In this document: in pieces, positions 7,872-19,207 of the stretch | Position numbering within the stretch: position 1 is the stretch's first letter | Layout: each line of letters opens with the position of its first letter | Assembly: GCA_024235095.1 (NCBI GenBank) | Contig: JACKNC010000001.1 | Coordinates: forward strand, 496,001 to 560,000 | Length of the DNA stretch: 64,000 bases | Direction: 5' to 3' | From: Gammaproteobacteria bacterium | Lineage (GTDB): Bacteria; Pseudomonadota; Gammaproteobacteria; Competibacterales; Competibacteraceae | Notes under the pieces: generated by a model | The model's database searches: none | Told to the model about the DNA's origin: nothing | The model's input: the letters and a program-made list of their open reading frames with translations, nothing else | Position numbers and translations under genes: made by a program

Positions 7872-8678
7872 TCAGTGTCCAGCCCGACGATAGATGACTT
7901 CGTTCTCCCGCTTGCCTTCTTGGGAGGTGACGAAGCCGCCCCGAATGCGATTGATGTCGAAAATGATATTGCCGACATGCAGGCGTTCGTCGTTGATGTA
8001 GCCGTTGATGGTTTGTCCATTGGCGTCAGCCCGAACCCGGCCATTCTCCTGGATGGTCATGACCACGTCGGTATCATAAAGGGTATTGTGACCGTGAAAA
8101 GTACCAACCATCCATCCCGGCACGTAGGAGGTGTGGCGACTACCATGGTAGGCGTCGTCGTTGTATTTACTGTCGGAATCGTAGTGATTGTTATCGTCGT
8201 GGTCCTTATTGTTACTGAGGACGGCCCCAAGAATTGCTGCGCCCAGGATCACGCCAGCTGCTACCTTGGCATCCTTGCTGCTGTCTTTAGAGTGGTCGTC
8301 GGATTCGATCCGGAACTTAGCGCGGCAGCCGTCATCCACCCAGATACCTCGGCGGTCGTAATCCCAGGTCTTGCCTTGTTGGCAGGGGGAATTCGATAAT
8401 TGATGGACCATCGTTACGTATAGTCAAACCGTTTTTAGATAATTTATAAATTTTTAATTAATTACAAACGCTTATTATTGAAAAATCGATTAACATAAAA
8501 CTGTTTGACTATAGCCGTGCGTCGATGTGGCGCAATGCCGGTAACGGTTGTTATCGCTGGCACAAGTCACGGTTTCATCCGCACTGGCGATTCCTCCCCA
8601 AGATGCGGTTAGAAACAGGGCTATCCACGTTGCTGGGTAGCGGGTTTTCAGATGTTTGTCGTTGTTGATGGGGTTCAT
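7872..8678 (-). pseudogene. DUF3011-type secreted protein gene, split by a MITE
   Basis: The upstream part (8678-8514) encodes a signal peptide (ALFLTASWGGIASA) and the start of a DUF3011-like domain (TCASDNNRYRHCATSTHGY), ending in a stop inside the MITE. The downstream part (to 7872) continues with VHQLSNSPC, TWDYDRRGIWVDDGC and RAKF, which are typical DUF3011 motifs, then a hydrophobic Gly/Ala segment (VAAGVILGAAILGAVL), an Asp/His/Asn-rich stretch and a C-terminal domain. Removing 93 bp (the MITE plus one TA) joins the halves in frame as HGYVTMVHQL, giving 237 aa. The downstream half has its own ATG at 8411 but no signal peptide, so the gene is probably inactive as it stands. Confidence 0.85.
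8421..8511. mobile_element. IS630-type MITE inside the DUF3011 gene
   Basis: 91 bp, very AT-rich, with ends TAGTCAAACCGTTTTTAG and TAAAACTGTTTGACTA, flanked by TA on both sides (8419-8420 and 8512-8513). The outer ~25 bp match the left end of the IS630 element at 32559-33508 with two differences, and the right ends also match. It is therefore a deletion derivative mobilised by that family. Confidence 0.9.
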
Positions 8679-8724
8679 AATGGACGCTCCTCGGTTGCTC
8701 AGGACGATATCGGTATGTTAATAA

Positions 8725-8875
8725 CTCGTGAGTCATAAGTTCTCAATAACTTGTTGAAGTTGTTAAAATTCGCCTATTCGACAAGTTATTGCCATAGGAG
8801 TAAGAAACCAATTATCCTTCAAAGGGATATATGCTGTTCAACCCCAATGCTTCATGAGAACTTGTGACTCTCGAG
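8725..8875. mobile_element. MITE family C
   Basis: About 151 bp with 21-bp imperfect inverted repeats. The left end runs CTCGTGAGTCATAAGTTCTC; the right end, read inward, runs CTCGAGAGTCACAAGTTCTC. Both are flanked by the direct repeat TTAATAA (8718-8724 and 8876-8882), which could be 8 bp with a leading G. No coding capacity. It lies upstream of the DUF3011 gene and downstream of the DUF4214 gene, so it may have displaced or replaced a promoter. Confidence 0.75.
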
Positions 8876-8963
8876 TTAATAAGAATAGTACAAGGGATGG
8901 CGCGTAGCGCCGGGGTGGTTCGGGATATCAGCGAATGGGGTCGCGAAATGGCCATCCCAGCGC

Positions 8964-10156
8964 CTAGAAGCCCAATGCTTCCATAAAGGCCGTAAACTCA
9001 GGCGAGTAGAGGAAGCTGCCCATCACCTGATTGCGGGGCGTCCCTTCAGCCAATCGCTCCAGCCAGAAGGCATAACCGCCTTCATCCGGTTCGCGCTGGA
9101 AGAAGGTGAGATACAGGTTGGTGATGAATTGCCGATCCGTCGTGTTGCGGCCCAAGTATTCCGCGCTGTTGAAGAAGAAATTGGCCATGTCGCGGAACAC
9201 CGGTTTTACGTCGGTGTCTTGCGCTTGATTCTGCATGATCCGTTTTCGCCAATAGTCTAATCCATCGATCTCTGGATCACGGCTTAGAATCGAGGCATAG
9301 TAGTGAGTAATCAATGTTGTTGTAGGATCATCATTAGGGCAGACACTCCGTACAGGATCAGCTAACTCACTGCACTGTAAATTTGCCTTGAAGCTATCAG
9401 TAATGCACATCCGAATGCTGTGCCAGATTCCTTCACTAGCGGAAACGAACGGCTGTTTAATTACGGAGCCGACTGAATTGTCTTGTTCCCACCAGTCAAT
9501 TTGTTGCCATTGATTCATATCAATAGGCGGAGATTCAGAGGTAGAGCTATAATAAATGTAGTAATGCGGTCTGGATACCGTAGAGTAAATAAAAAAGTCT
9601 AATCTTTCATTGTCACAAACTGGCCAAACTATAGGATTTGGCACAATACCATCATCCGCTAATACTGTATATTCAGCGAAGGCACTGACTTCGTTACCCC
9701 AAACATCAACAGCAAAAATGCCTATTTTATTAAAACCAAGACTTCCATTTATCAGGAGATGCTTTGCGCCAACGCCCGCTGTCATAACAACAGTTGTTCC
9801 ATTACATGGGTTTGATAGTTAATACCACTAATCTGATAATTATATTCATCAAGCCATACAGTATCTATTCTATTTATAGAACAATAAAGCGTGTCTGGCA
9901 TGTACGGCGACAAAGCGGTACATGGCGCTAAATTTACTGTGGCAGTAATATCAGGAAGAGGATCAGAACTCTTAAATACTGGAGGTGAAACTTCAATAGT
10001 AAGATTGCTTGCCAGTGCGGATGAAAAACTTGCTCCTAGACCAGCAATGCAGCCTTGGGCTAGACAGAGACTGATGAACCCCTTGCCGACTTTCCTCAAA
10101 AGAAAAGTCAACAGGGTGACAGGCTTAGGGGGAGGGTTATGAGAAAGTGACATCAT
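8964..10156 (-). pseudogene. Secreted DUF4214 protein, probably one gene with a frameshift
   Basis: The upstream frame (10156-9782, ATG preceded by AAGGAG) encodes a signal peptide (FISLCLAQGCIAGLGASFSS) and an Ig-like stretch ending YQTHVMEQLLL. The downstream frame (9785-8964) starts at an ATG overlapping that stop as ATGA. Reading the second frame slightly upstream gives NPCNGTTVVMTAGVGAKHLL, which continues a secreted domain smoothly. The last ~115 residues hold DUF4214-like repeats (YYASILSRDPEIDGLDYW, LYLTFFQREPDEGGYAFW), often found in large secreted or S-layer proteins. A one-base shift near 9808-9815 (AAACCC) would unify them. The alternative is two translationally coupled genes, but the second would lack a secretion signal. 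Confidence 0.7.
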
Positions 10157-10275
10157 CTGCTTCTCCTTGAAGAGTAAGGTTGAGTGACAAACGAATAGGA
10201 AGCAGATTGACTATAGACGAGTGATATAGAACTTTCCTATGTCACTGGAAATTTTTTCAAGAATTCCTGACCCCA

Positions 10276-11091
10276 TCACCTCATGGGCGGCACAAGCAGC
10301 GTCGGATCAGTGCGCGCCTCCCGCCAGTTCATGCGCCAATCCAGATGTGGCCCCGTGACCCGGCCACTCTTGCCCACTGACGCAACAATCTCACCTTTAT
10401 GCACCTTCTGCCCGACGCGGACGTGAATCTGGTCCAGGTGCATGAGTGTGGAACTCACGCGATAGCCATGATCAATGATCAGCGTGGCGCCGCTGTAGTA
10501 CAAATCCGGCTCGGCCAAAGTCACAATGCCATCGGCAGGCGCGCGCACTGGCGTCCCGATCGGCGCAGCGACATCCACGCCATAATGCGGCTGCCGAGGC
10601 TGCCCGTTCAGAATCCGCTGGCTGCCATAGACCCCACTGATGCGTCCGGTCGTGGGCCAGGCAAATCCACTTAGGAAATAAGGGGTAGGAATTTCCTGCT
10701 GCCGGGCCGCAGCGACCTGAGCGTTTTCCCGGCGAATTCGCTCCAGCACCGCTGGCGGCGGCGTCACCTTGCTCGGCGGCAGACCATTAAGGCGTTGCGT
10801 TTTATACGTCCGCTGAGCAATAGGCAACGATTGTCGCTCTTGATGACCATCAGGAAAAATCGCGCGCAAGCGAACTTGAGGCGGGGCATCGCGGTGAAAG
10901 CCGAACACGAACACCCCTTCCGGCGTCACAGGCACCGGCTGTCCATCCAACTCCAGGCGCGTTCCGGGCGGCGCCTGGCCGATGATCAACCCGCCCTGAG
11001 TCCACTCGCCGCGCCAATGCAAATTCTCAGTGCCGGCCCATAGCGGCCATAACCATAAACCTGCACAGATCATCCAGATTTGCATCTTCAT
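10276..11091 (-). CDS. M23 family metallopeptidase
   Basis: A periplasmic peptidoglycan endopeptidase-like protein, 271 aa. Residues 1-19 are a signal peptide (IWMICAGLWLWPLWAG). A beta-rich domain follows (~25-95), then a short charged linker (VLERIRRENAQVAAARQQ) and the LytM/M23 domain (~145-265). The Zn-binding HxxxD is in PHYGVDVAAP (~167). The usual C-terminal HxH reads HLDW here (~251), so the last ligand position is Asp instead of His. I recall this HLDWRMNW variant from a gammaproteobacterial subfamily, but activity is uncertain. It is divergent from gor with about 155 bp between them. Confidence 0.9.
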   Translation of the reverse strand: MKMQIWMICAGLWLWPLWAGTENLHWRGEWTQGGLIIGQAPPGTRLELDGQPVPVTPEGVFVFGFHRDAPPQVRLRAIFPDGHQERQSLPIAQRTYKTQRLNGLPPSKVTPPPAVLERIRRENAQVAAARQQEIPTPYFLSGFAWPTTGRISGVYGSQRILNGQPRQPHYGVDVAAPIGTPVRAPADGIVTLAEPDLYYSGATLIIDHGYRVSSTLMHLDQIHVRVGQKVHKGEIVASVGKSGRVTGPHLDWRMNWREARTDPTLLVPPMR

Positions 11092-11246
11092 CTACAAGCA
11101 CCTCCGATTTCCAGATTTCGCTAACAATAGGCCGCTCAAACAGGCAGAACCACCGATTACACGCTATATTAACCACATTCACTATTGGCTATTCCAGGGC
11201 GATTCCATACCATGATCGTATCAAGTCCCATTCGAGGAGGGGATGC

Positions 11247-12599
11247 ATGGCTGAACAGCACTATGATCTGATCGCTATCGGCGGCGGCAGCGGCGGACTG
11301 TCCGTCGCCGAGCGGGCTGCCCGTTATGGCGCCCGCTGCGCGCTCATCGAATCAGGCCGGCTGGGTGGCACTTGCGTGAATGTCGGTTGCGTACCCAAAA
11401 AAGTGATGTGGTATGCCGCCCATCTCGCCCACGCGCTGGACGATGCGCCAGGCTATGGCTTTCGCCTGGATTACTTCGGTTTCGACTGGAAAAAACTCAA
11501 AAACGCCCGTGATTCCTTCATTCAGGGACTCAACGAATGGTATCTGGATTACTTACAAAAAGCTGGGGTTGAACTGATTCGCGGCTTCACCCGATTTATT
11601 GACGCCCATACCCTTGAAGTCGACGGCGTACAGTACAGCGCCGATCATATCGTTATCGCCACTGGCGGTCGACCGCAGGTTCCCTCCCTGCCCGGCGCTG
11701 AATTCGGCATGACTTCTGACGGCTTCTTTACCTTGCAAAACTGCCCCCCACGCACCGCCCTGGTCGGCAGCGGGTACATCGCGGTCGAGCTGGCGGGGAT
11801 GCTGAATGCCCTGGGTTCCGAAGTAACGTTGTTGGTGCGCAAGGATCATGTACTGCGCTCCTTTGACGCCATGCTCCGCGAACAGTTGATGGAGCGGTTG
11901 CGCGAGGACGGCATCACCGTACTGACGGAAACACAGGTGCGAGCAGTGGCGCGGCTGGCGAACGGCGCACTCAATCTGCATTGCGAAGGTCAAGCCAATG
12001 TCTTGCGTGTCGATACACTGATCTGGGCAATTGGCCGTGACCCGAATACGGACGCGCTGAATCTGGCGGCGGCTGGCGTAGCGGTTCAGCCCAACGGCGT
12101 AATCCCCGTTGATCCCTTTCAGAACACGAACATTCCTGGCGTCTACGCGATTGGCGACGTGACCGAGCGATTTCACCTGACCCCGGTCGCAATCGCTGCC
12201 GGTCGCCGACTGGCGGATCGATTGTTCGGCGGGCAACCGGATCGATGCTTGCCTTACGAAAATATTCCCACAGTCGTGTTCAGCCATCCTCCCATCGGTA
12301 CGGTGGGACTCACCGAGGAAGAAGCGCGGAGTCAATACGGCGATGCGGTGAAGATTTACCAGACTCGTTTCCGGCCTATGTATCATGCTTTTACCACCCG
12401 CCAGCCGCCGATGGTGATGAAACTGGTGTGCGTGGGTCCAGAAGAGAAAATTGTCGGCGGGCATCTCATCGGCGAAGGCGCGGATGAGATGCTGCAAGGC
12501 TTTGCCGTCGCCATTCGCATGGGCGCCACTAAGCGCGATTTCGACGACACGGTCGCCATTCATCCCACCAGCGCCGAGGAAATGGTCACCATGCGGTAA
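11247..12599 (+). CDS. gor: Glutathione-disulfide reductase
   Basis: A cytosolic flavoenzyme that reduces GSSG with NADPH. The FAD-binding GGGSGG lies at the N-terminus (residues ~9-14), followed by the redox disulfide GGTCVNVGCVPKK (Cys ~42 and ~47). The NADPH Rossmann motif is GSGYIAVELAG (~172), with a second FAD motif YAIGDVTERFHLTPVA, and the C-terminal interface signature is HPTSAEEMVT. Length (450 aa) is standard. The start is ATG 11247 with AGGAGG 8-9 nt upstream. It is followed 55 bp later by the gamma carbonic anhydrase gene, with short CCTGACC repeats in the gap. Confidence 0.95.
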   Translation: MAEQHYDLIAIGGGSGGLSVAERAARYGARCALIESGRLGGTCVNVGCVPKKVMWYAAHLAHALDDAPGYGFRLDYFGFDWKKLKNARDSFIQGLNEWYLDYLQKAGVELIRGFTRFIDAHTLEVDGVQYSADHIVIATGGRPQVPSLPGAEFGMTSDGFFTLQNCPPRTALVGSGYIAVELAGMLNALGSEVTLLVRKDHVLRSFDAMLREQLMERLREDGITVLTETQVRAVARLANGALNLHCEGQANVLRVDTLIWAIGRDPNTDALNLAAAGVAVQPNGVIPVDPFQNTNIPGVYAIGDVTERFHLTPVAIAAGRRLADRLFGGQPDRCLPYENIPTVVFSHPPIGTVGLTEEEARSQYGDAVKIYQTRFRPMYHAFTTRQPPMVMKLVCVGPEEKIVGGHLIGEGADEMLQGFAVAIRMGATKRDFDDTVAIHPTSAEEMVTMR

Positions 12600-12654
12600 G
12601 CGATTCAAAGCGTTTCCTGACCTGACCCCTGACCCCTGACCCGTGATAACTACC

Positions 12655-13302
12655 ATGCCTATTCGTTCTTTTGAGCAACTTGCTCCTCGCATTCATCCCA
12701 CCGCCTATATCGATGAGACCGCCCTGGTCATCGGCGATGTTGAAATCGGCCAGGACAGTTCGATCTGGCCGATGAGCGTCGTGCGCGGCGATATCCAGAG
12801 CATCCGCATCGGCGCGCGCACCAGCATCCAGGATGGAACGATCATTCATGTCACCCACGACAGCCGCTTCTGTCCGGGCGGCCAACCGACCGTGATCGGT
12901 AATAGCGTTACCGTGGGCCACAAGGTCATTCTGCACGCCTGTACGATCGAGGACTTCTGTCTGATCGGCATGGGCGCGATCGTCATGGACAAGGCCGTCG
13001 TGCAATCCCGGGTGACCATCGGCGCAGGCAGCGTCGTGCCGCCCGGCAAGGTGCTGGAGAGCGGCTTTCTCTATGTGGGCAGTCCCATCCGGCAAGTCCG
13101 CCCACTGACCGAGCGCGAATTGGAGTTCCTGGAATACTCGGCGCAGAATTATCAACGCTTGAAGGATCGCTATCGGGCGCTGACCGCACCTGCCGAAGCG
13201 GCCCACGATCCAGCGCCCATCAAATCTGAAGCATCGCCAGTAGCGCCGCCAGTAGCGCCCAAACCCCGCACCCGCCGATCAACAACCCCGAAACGTGGTT
13301 AA
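12655..13302 (+). CDS. Gamma-class carbonic anhydrase-like protein (YrdA family)
   Basis: A left-handed beta-helix hexapeptide-repeat protein of the YrdA/CaiE group. Zn ligands are expected in IIHVTHD and VTVGHKVILHAC. The hexapeptide repeats run from SSIWPMSVVRGD to SVVPPGKVL, and the protein has the PIRQVRPLTEREL helix. The ATG at 12655 (MPIRSFEQL) is preferred to the GTG at 12643. The last ~35 residues are a Pro/Ala/Lys/Arg-rich tail beyond the usual end of the family. That tail is encoded where the convergent exporter gene ends: the two overlap by 83 bp. The tail could have arisen by loss of an earlier stop codon. Enzymatic activity is not assured in this family. Confidence 0.88.
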   Translation: MPIRSFEQLAPRIHPTAYIDETALVIGDVEIGQDSSIWPMSVVRGDIQSIRIGARTSIQDGTIIHVTHDSRFCPGGQPTVIGNSVTVGHKVILHACTIEDFCLIGMGAIVMDKAVVQSRVTIGAGSVVPPGKVLESGFLYVGSPIRQVRPLTERELEFLEYSAQNYQRLKDRYRALTAPAEAAHDPAPIKSEASPVAPPVAPKPRTRRSTTPKRG

Positions 13303-13852
13303 TCCAACGCAATACTTGAGGACTCAAGCGTCCGCGCATCAACCCGATTCCGCCGGCTAACAGCAACCACCAGAGCAGCGAACCGGCGAATACCCCGAAC
13401 ACCAGGACGCCGGCAGCTATAAAATCCTGACCTACCGCAGCCAGACCCAAGCCCGTAAAAATCCCCACGAAGGCAAGAATGGTCACCGGGTTGGTTGCGG
13501 TCAGCGCCAGTGTAGAAAAATAATCGCCCATTAATCCCGCGCGTGTGGGTCGAACCCGGAACTGCTTGGCGACCGGCGACGCTTGCCAAGTTTGCCAGCC
13601 TAGACAAAGCAGGAACAATCCGCCGAATACCTGCAACTCGACCCGCCAAGCCAGCAACAGCCCGGACAATGAGGCCAGGCCGAAGCCGGCAATACCGCCA
13701 TACAAGGCATCGGCGCTGGCTGCGCCCAGTCCCGACAAGATACCCGACCAGCGCCCGCGCGTCAGGGTGCGCTGGATGCATAACAAGCCGGTGGGTCCCA
13801 TCGGCGCAGCAATCGCCAGTCCGATCAGCATCCCCTTGAACCACAGCAACAT
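13220..13852 (-). CDS. LysE/RhtB family amino-acid exporter
   Basis: 210 aa with about six hydrophobic helices, starting MLLWFKGMLIGLAIAAPMGPTGLLCIQRTL. The APMGP-x4-C turn after the first helix and the GLGAASADALYGGIAGFGL loop are typical of LysE/RhtB proteins, which export amino acids or related small molecules across the inner membrane. TNPVTILAFVGIF is the conserved half-way motif. Length is standard. Substrate cannot be read from the sequence. Its 3' end overlaps the convergent carbonic anhydrase gene by 83 bp, so neither gene can have a terminator between them. Confidence 0.88.
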   Translation of the reverse strand: MLLWFKGMLIGLAIAAPMGPTGLLCIQRTLTRGRWSGILSGLGAASADALYGGIAGFGLASLSGLLLAWRVELQVFGGLFLLCLGWQTWQASPVAKQFRVRPTRAGLMGDYFSTLALTATNPVTILAFVGIFTGLGLAAVGQDFIAAGVLVFGVFAGSLLWWLLLAGGIGLMRGRLSPQVLRWINHVSGLLIGGCGVWALLAALLAMLQI

Positions 13853-13963
13853 CTTTAACCTCGTTTCAGGCTTTGCCTGTTCTGCGTCAGGCCGGGCTAT
13901 ACTTTATCCGTAACCATTCCATCTACCCCCTGCCCGGATGACCCATCATTTAGCCAATGCGTC

Positions 13964-14170
13964 ATGAGGCCCTTCGTCATCACTCTTCTCATCGCCAGCG
14001 TACTGTGTGTGCTTTACATCATCATGATCTAAAACCGTCTGGTCAATCTGAAACACAATGCTGGCATGGTCTGGTCCAATGCAGCGCAATGTCTGGTATA
14101 CCAGCGAGAACTACATGTGCTCCCATGCGCCATGGAGCATCAAAGAAAACCCAGGATTAGCAAAAGATGA
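13964..14170 (+). pseudogene. lemA-like gene remnant
   Basis: The frame starting at ATG 13964 encodes a membrane segment (MRPFVITLLIASVLCVLYII), then a TAA stop (14030-14032), then NRLVNLKHNAGMVWSN in the same frame. LemA-family proteins have exactly this order: an N-terminal helix, Y-N-x-LV-xL, then A-W-S/A-x-IDV. The TAA sits where LemA has Tyr, so one base change (TAC/TAT to TAA) killed it. After WSN the similarity is lost, so the rest of the gene has been deleted. The dead frame ends in a TGA overlapping the start of prlC (ATGA at 14167). Confidence 0.6.
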
Positions 14171-16206
14171 CCAATTCCTTACTCACCACTGCCGATCTAC
14201 CTTCGTACCAGGCCATCCTGCCGGAGCACATCGAACCGGCGGTTGATGAACGCCTGACCGCCAATCGCGCCGACCTCGAACGCTTACTGGCCGCAACCAC
14301 TGAACCCACCTGGGAAAACCTGATCCACCCACTGGAGGAGCTGGAGGATCGGCTGAACAAAACCTGGTCGCCGGTTCGGCACCTGCACGCCGTGCTCGAT
14401 TCCGAGGCGTTGCGCGCCGCCTACAACGCTTGTCTGCCGAAATTGAGCGCTTACTACACCGAACTCGGCCACCATGAAGGCTTGTATCGCGCCTATCAGC
14501 AGATCGCCGAGAGCCCTGAATATGACCGACTTGACGCTGCGCAATGCAAGGTGATCGACGACGCCCTGCGTGATTTCAAGCTATCCGGCATCGCCTTGCC
14601 ATCGCAACAGCGCGACCATTACAAGACGATCATGCAGGAGTTGGCGCAACTGGGCGCGCAGTTTGCGCAAAACGTCCTGGACGCCACACATGCCTGGACC
14701 CGGCAGGTAGCCGACGAAACGGCCTTAGCCGGACTGCCGGAATCCGCGCGCGCCCTGGCCCGCCAGACCGCGCAACAACGCGAACTCGACGGCTGGTTGC
14801 TGACTCTGGATTTGCCCTCCTATCTGCCAGTGCTGAACTACGCGGATGACCGCGCCTTGCGCCAAGAGATATATACAGCCTATAGCACCCGTGCCTCCGA
14901 TCAGGGACCGACTGCCGGTCAATGGGATAATGGGCCGCTGATCGAGCGCATCTTGGCGTTGCGTCATGAACTGGCTCGATTGCTCGATTTCGATGACTAC
15001 ACCGAGTACTCGCTGGCCACCAAAATGGCGGATACACCCGATCAGGTGCTGGATTTTCTGCAGGACCTGGCCCGGCGCGCCCGTCCCCAGGCCCAGTGGG
15101 AACTGGAGGAGTTACGGGAGTTCGCCCGCGAACATTTCGGCATGGAGACACTGGAAGCCTGGGATATCGGCTATTACTCGGAGAAGCTGCGCCAGCATCG
15201 CTATCAGTTGTCGCAGGAAGAATTGCGTCCGTATTTCCCCATCACGCGCGTACTCCCCGGTTTATTCGCCGTGGCGGAACGCTTGTTCGGCATTGCGATT
15301 CGGCCGCTGGATAGCATGGAAGTCTGGCATCCCGACGTGCGGGTTTACCAAATCGTCGATGCTACGGGTAACCCGCGTGGGCGGTTCTATCTGGATTTGT
15401 ATGCGCGGCCTAGTAAGCGTGGCGGCGCGTGGATGGATGGCTGTCTGGCGCGGCGACGCATCGGGGACGCCATCCGGCCACCGGCGGCCTATCTGGTGTG
15501 CAACTTTACGCCTCCGGTAGGCGCTGACCCGGCGTTGCTAACGCATAACGAAGTACTAACCCTGTTCCACGAATTCGGCCATGGCCTGCACCACTTGCTG
15601 ACCAAGATCGACTATTTGCCGGTTGCTGGTATTCACGGTGTGGAATGGGATGCAGTGGAACTGCCGAGTCAGTTTTTGGAGAACTGGTGCTGGTCGCGGG
15701 AGGCGCTGGATTTACTGGCGGGTCATTACCAGACTGGCGAACCGCTACCGGAAGCACTTTATCAGCGGATGCTGGCGGCCAAACATTTTCAGGCAGGTAT
15801 CCTCATGGTTCGGCAGCTGGAATTCAGCGTGTTTGATTTCCGCCTGCACCGCGAATATGAACCGGCGCGCGGCGGACGAGTGCTGGAGATTTTGGACGAG
15901 GTCAGACGGCAGGTCGCAGTGATCATTCCGCCTGTCTGGAATCGGTTCCCCAACGCCTTCACGCACATCTTCTCCGGCGGTTACGCCGCAGGTTACTACA
16001 GTTATAAATGGGCCGAAGTGTTATCAGCGGATGCGTTCAGCGTGTTTGAAGAGGATGGAATTTTCAATGCGGCGACGGGCGAACGTTTCCGGAAAAGCAT
16101 CCTGGAAGTGGGTGGTTCTCGACCAGCATTGACCAGTTTTGTCGAATTCCGGGGACGGGAGCCATGGATCGAGCCGTTATTGCGCTTGAGCGGGATCGTA
16201 GCTTGA
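14167..16206 (+). CDS. prlC: Oligopeptidase A (M3 family)
   Basis: A cytoplasmic zinc peptidase that degrades short peptides, including cleaved signal peptides. 679 aa, full length for OpdA/PrlC. The zinc motif is FHEFGHGLHHLL (HEFGH at ~468), followed by GIHGVEWDAVELPSQF with the distal Glu ligand. The tail GGYAAGYYSYKWAEVLSADAF is a strong family signature. The ATG at 14167 overlaps the stop of the lemA remnant. In E. coli prlC heads an operon; here pta follows after 109 bp. Confidence 0.95.
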   Translation: MTNSLLTTADLPSYQAILPEHIEPAVDERLTANRADLERLLAATTEPTWENLIHPLEELEDRLNKTWSPVRHLHAVLDSEALRAAYNACLPKLSAYYTELGHHEGLYRAYQQIAESPEYDRLDAAQCKVIDDALRDFKLSGIALPSQQRDHYKTIMQELAQLGAQFAQNVLDATHAWTRQVADETALAGLPESARALARQTAQQRELDGWLLTLDLPSYLPVLNYADDRALRQEIYTAYSTRASDQGPTAGQWDNGPLIERILALRHELARLLDFDDYTEYSLATKMADTPDQVLDFLQDLARRARPQAQWELEELREFAREHFGMETLEAWDIGYYSEKLRQHRYQLSQEELRPYFPITRVLPGLFAVAERLFGIAIRPLDSMEVWHPDVRVYQIVDATGNPRGRFYLDLYARPSKRGGAWMDGCLARRRIGDAIRPPAAYLVCNFTPPVGADPALLTHNEVLTLFHEFGHGLHHLLTKIDYLPVAGIHGVEWDAVELPSQFLENWCWSREALDLLAGHYQTGEPLPEALYQRMLAAKHFQAGILMVRQLEFSVFDFRLHREYEPARGGRVLEILDEVRRQVAVIIPPVWNRFPNAFTHIFSGGYAAGYYSYKWAEVLSADAFSVFEEDGIFNAATGERFRKSILEVGGSRPALTSFVEFRGREPWIEPLLRLSGIVA

Positions 16207-16315
16207 AGCAGGCGCTGGTTCTTCCTGCCGAAGCATCCGTGTCTGTATCGGCCCGATCTAAACGGGTGTATGCTGCGTTGCACTGCAACATTGCTTACCT
16301 CAAGAAGGAACGGCC

Positions 16316-18475
<2,160 letters not shown>

Positions 18476-18485
18476 ATTAGCCGAT

Positions 18486-19082
18486 TTATTCTCGTTCAAA
18501 CACTTCCACCCGCGCAGGCGGCAGGTTGCCCCAAACAATTCGGCTGGACCGCCGGCGGAAATGCGGCAGCAGGCGCAGAGGAACGCCGCGTAAATCGTAG
18601 GTGTACTGGATCAGGAGGCCGCCGGGGGGCAACAGCGTTTCAAACTGCTCGGCGATAGCGCGAGTGGTCGTAGGATGCAGGGAGCGCAACGGCAAGCTGG
18701 ACACGATGCTCCCAACGCCGCGCGACCGGTCATCATCAAGAAGTGCGGTCAGTTGCGCGGCGTCGCCCTGAATGATGCGTAATTGGGGAAAACGCTGACG
18801 CAGATGGTGGGCCAAGGTCGGCGAGCGCTCAATAACCACCAGCTTCCACGGCGGCAAGCCATGCTTGAGCAGCGCCGCGGTGACTGCGCCGGTGCCGCCG
18901 CCCAGCTCCAGCACCAGTCCATCCCGATCCAGAGGGACATGAGAGGCCATGCGACTGGCCAGCAAAGGCGCGCTGGGACAAGCTGCGCCCATGGCGCGTG
19001 GATTCGCCCAGATTTCCCGTGTGAACAGCGCCAGCGAAGCCGCGCCCGGATTTTGCATCAGAACCTTCACGAGACGTTTCAT
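18486..19082 (-). CDS. SAM-dependent methyltransferase (phospholipid N-methyltransferase-like)
   Basis: 198 aa. The SAM-binding loop is VLELGGGTGAVTAALL (~57-72), followed by VVIERSPTLAHHLRQRFP and the acidic second motif QGDAAQL. The N-terminus (FTREIWANPRAMGAACPSAPLLASRMA) and the C-terminal block resemble PmtA-type phosphatidylethanolamine N-methyltransferases and RsmA/KsgA-like enzymes. The lipid assignment is the better guess because of the N-terminal segment and the SSLPLRSL motif, but the substrate is not proven. Convergent with pta, 10 bp apart. Confidence 0.8.
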   Translation of the reverse strand: MKRLVKVLMQNPGAASLALFTREIWANPRAMGAACPSAPLLASRMASHVPLDRDGLVLELGGGTGAVTAALLKHGLPPWKLVVIERSPTLAHHLRQRFPQLRIIQGDAAQLTALLDDDRSRGVGSIVSSLPLRSLHPTTTRAIAEQFETLLPPGGLLIQYTYDLRGVPLRLLPHFRRRSSRIVWGNLPPARVEVFERE

Positions 19083-19207
19083 ATCCTACCCAATTCAAAA
19101 GATCCAAAAGTGCGGTGCTCGCGAAGGCGCCCAAGCGCATCGCCCACGACCGGACATACCCATCAAGCGCAAGAATAATCCTGGAAGCTACACAGCCATC
19201 CAATGAC

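Noticed and set aside
12601..12642. CCTGACC short tandem repeats between gor and yrdA
   Set aside because: Three short units only; no sign of a CRISPR, terminator or operator.
11553..12692. Long minus-strand open frame (379 codons) across gor
   Set aside because: Fully antisense to gor, which has all family motifs; low-complexity His/Arg/Gln-rich translation with no domain.
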